This document shows positions 63,595 to 64,000 of a DNA stretch of 64,000 nt, in pieces. The position numbers and the translations under genes were made by a program. The notes beneath the pieces were generated by a model. The model worked only from the letters and a program-made list of their open reading frames with translations. It made no database searches and had not been told where the DNA came from. The DNA is from Megalobrama amblycephala. Taxonomy: Eukaryota > Chordata > Actinopteri > Cypriniformes > Xenocyprididae. How positions within the stretch are numbered: the first letter of the stretch is position 1; the number at the start of each line of letters is the position of its first letter. The stretch lies in NCBI RefSeq assembly GCF_018812025.1, contig NC_063049.1:35965447-36029446 (forward strand), given 5' to 3'.

Positions 63595-63790
63595 CCAGTT
63601 GTTGTGAGGAAGTTTATGTTATTTCACCGTCTGGCGTTGAAGCAGGACGATCTCTTCATCAGGCTGCTCTCTCCGTCCAACCATCATTTTATTACCATCC
63701 TGGATTTTTGCTGACTTTCTCCGAACAATCTTCAAACTGAGATGTATTCCCGTAGAGCAGAGGAGCAGGTTTATTCTACGACCGTATTTC
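63595..63790 (-). other. mfsd6: mfsd6 5' UTR exon (candidate)
   Basis: The donor CAACTGG|GTAAGTGAG on the minus strand at 63595 is a near-perfect splice site, and the exon lies just downstream of a promoter-like region. No convincing coding frame. The transcription start is inferred. Confidence 0.5.
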
Positions 63791-63798
63791 ATCCGACC

Positions 63799-63806
63799 TG
63801 ACGTCA
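63799..63806. promoter_or_regulatory. CRE motif in the mfsd6 promoter
   Basis: A palindromic TGACGTCA in a locally GC-richer stretch (63780-63870) that also has TGTGCGCAGCG, an NRF1-like word. Position just upstream of the candidate 5' UTR exon suggests the mfsd6 core promoter. Confidence 0.45.
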
Positions 63807-63870
63807 ATCTCTCACCTGCTTGCGATGTGCGCAGCGTCAGTGCGCTCGTGGGACTGCCTTCATTTCCACT

Positions 63871-64000
63871 GATGTCATTAGCAACAGTGACACCCTATTT
63901 CGTTTTTTAATTGCTGATTATTTATTTATTATTATTTTTTTTATTTTATTTGACGTTTTCCCGTATAGTCTCTAACCAAGAGATGTCTAAGGTGAAGCAG
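63871..64000. other. upstream flank, no feature seen
   Basis: AT-rich sequence beyond the mfsd6 promoter. Nothing recognised. Confidence 0.4.

Overview
The window looks like nuclear DNA from a bony fish, most likely a cyprinid close to zebrafish or carp. Introns and intergenic DNA are packed with TTAA-flanked non-autonomous DNA transposons, IR/DR-type Tc1 elements, tRNA-derived SINE fragments and long CA, TA and GAAA microsatellites. I see two multi-exon protein genes. There is no rRNA, complete tRNA, CRISPR or prokaryotic operon. The species assignment is inference from repeat style and gene order.

Bases 1-30387 are intergenic: a mosaic of nested repeats with no recognised protein gene apart from transposase. 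Noteworthy items are an open-reading-frame Tc1 transposase inside an older palindromic element (6188-9446), a palindromic AT-rich oligomer array (19097-20365) lying directly upstream of a promoter-like stretch with a 36-codon ORF (20393-20562), a duplicated CpG-rich module with YY1-like and NRF1-like motifs (26297-28120), and a few unique stretches that could be conserved non-coding elements.

Bases 30388-44672 carry a nine-exon NEMP-family gene on the plus strand (nuclear envelope integral membrane protein; nemp2-like because of its neighbour). Exons 1-8 join cleanly in phase with GT/AG sites. The last exon appears to have lost one base near 44553, so the likely native C-terminus now sits in another frame. 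Introns 4, 6 and 8 contain large transposon insertions, an exact-looking tandem duplication of about 0.72 kb, and a second, broken Tc1 copy.

Bases 47645-63807 carry mfsd6 on the minus strand (six coding exons, 812 codons, plus a 5' UTR exon near a CRE-containing promoter). It encodes a 12-TM major facilitator-like protein. The two genes converge tail to tail, the arrangement known for NEMP2 and MFSD6 in mammals, which supports both calls.

Repeats fall into families I labelled A (about 0.95 kb, seven copies), B, C, D (with a decayed THAP domain), E (the 'TTAGTTCACCC' palindromes), F, G/H (oligomer arrays), I, J and K. Most are bounded by TTAA, consistent with Kolobok- or piggyBac-type target sites. 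No wholly new biological system is evident. The most original leads are the THAP remnant inside a TTAA-type repeat family, the promoter-like motifs carried in mobile repeats, and the transposon abutting a splice donor.
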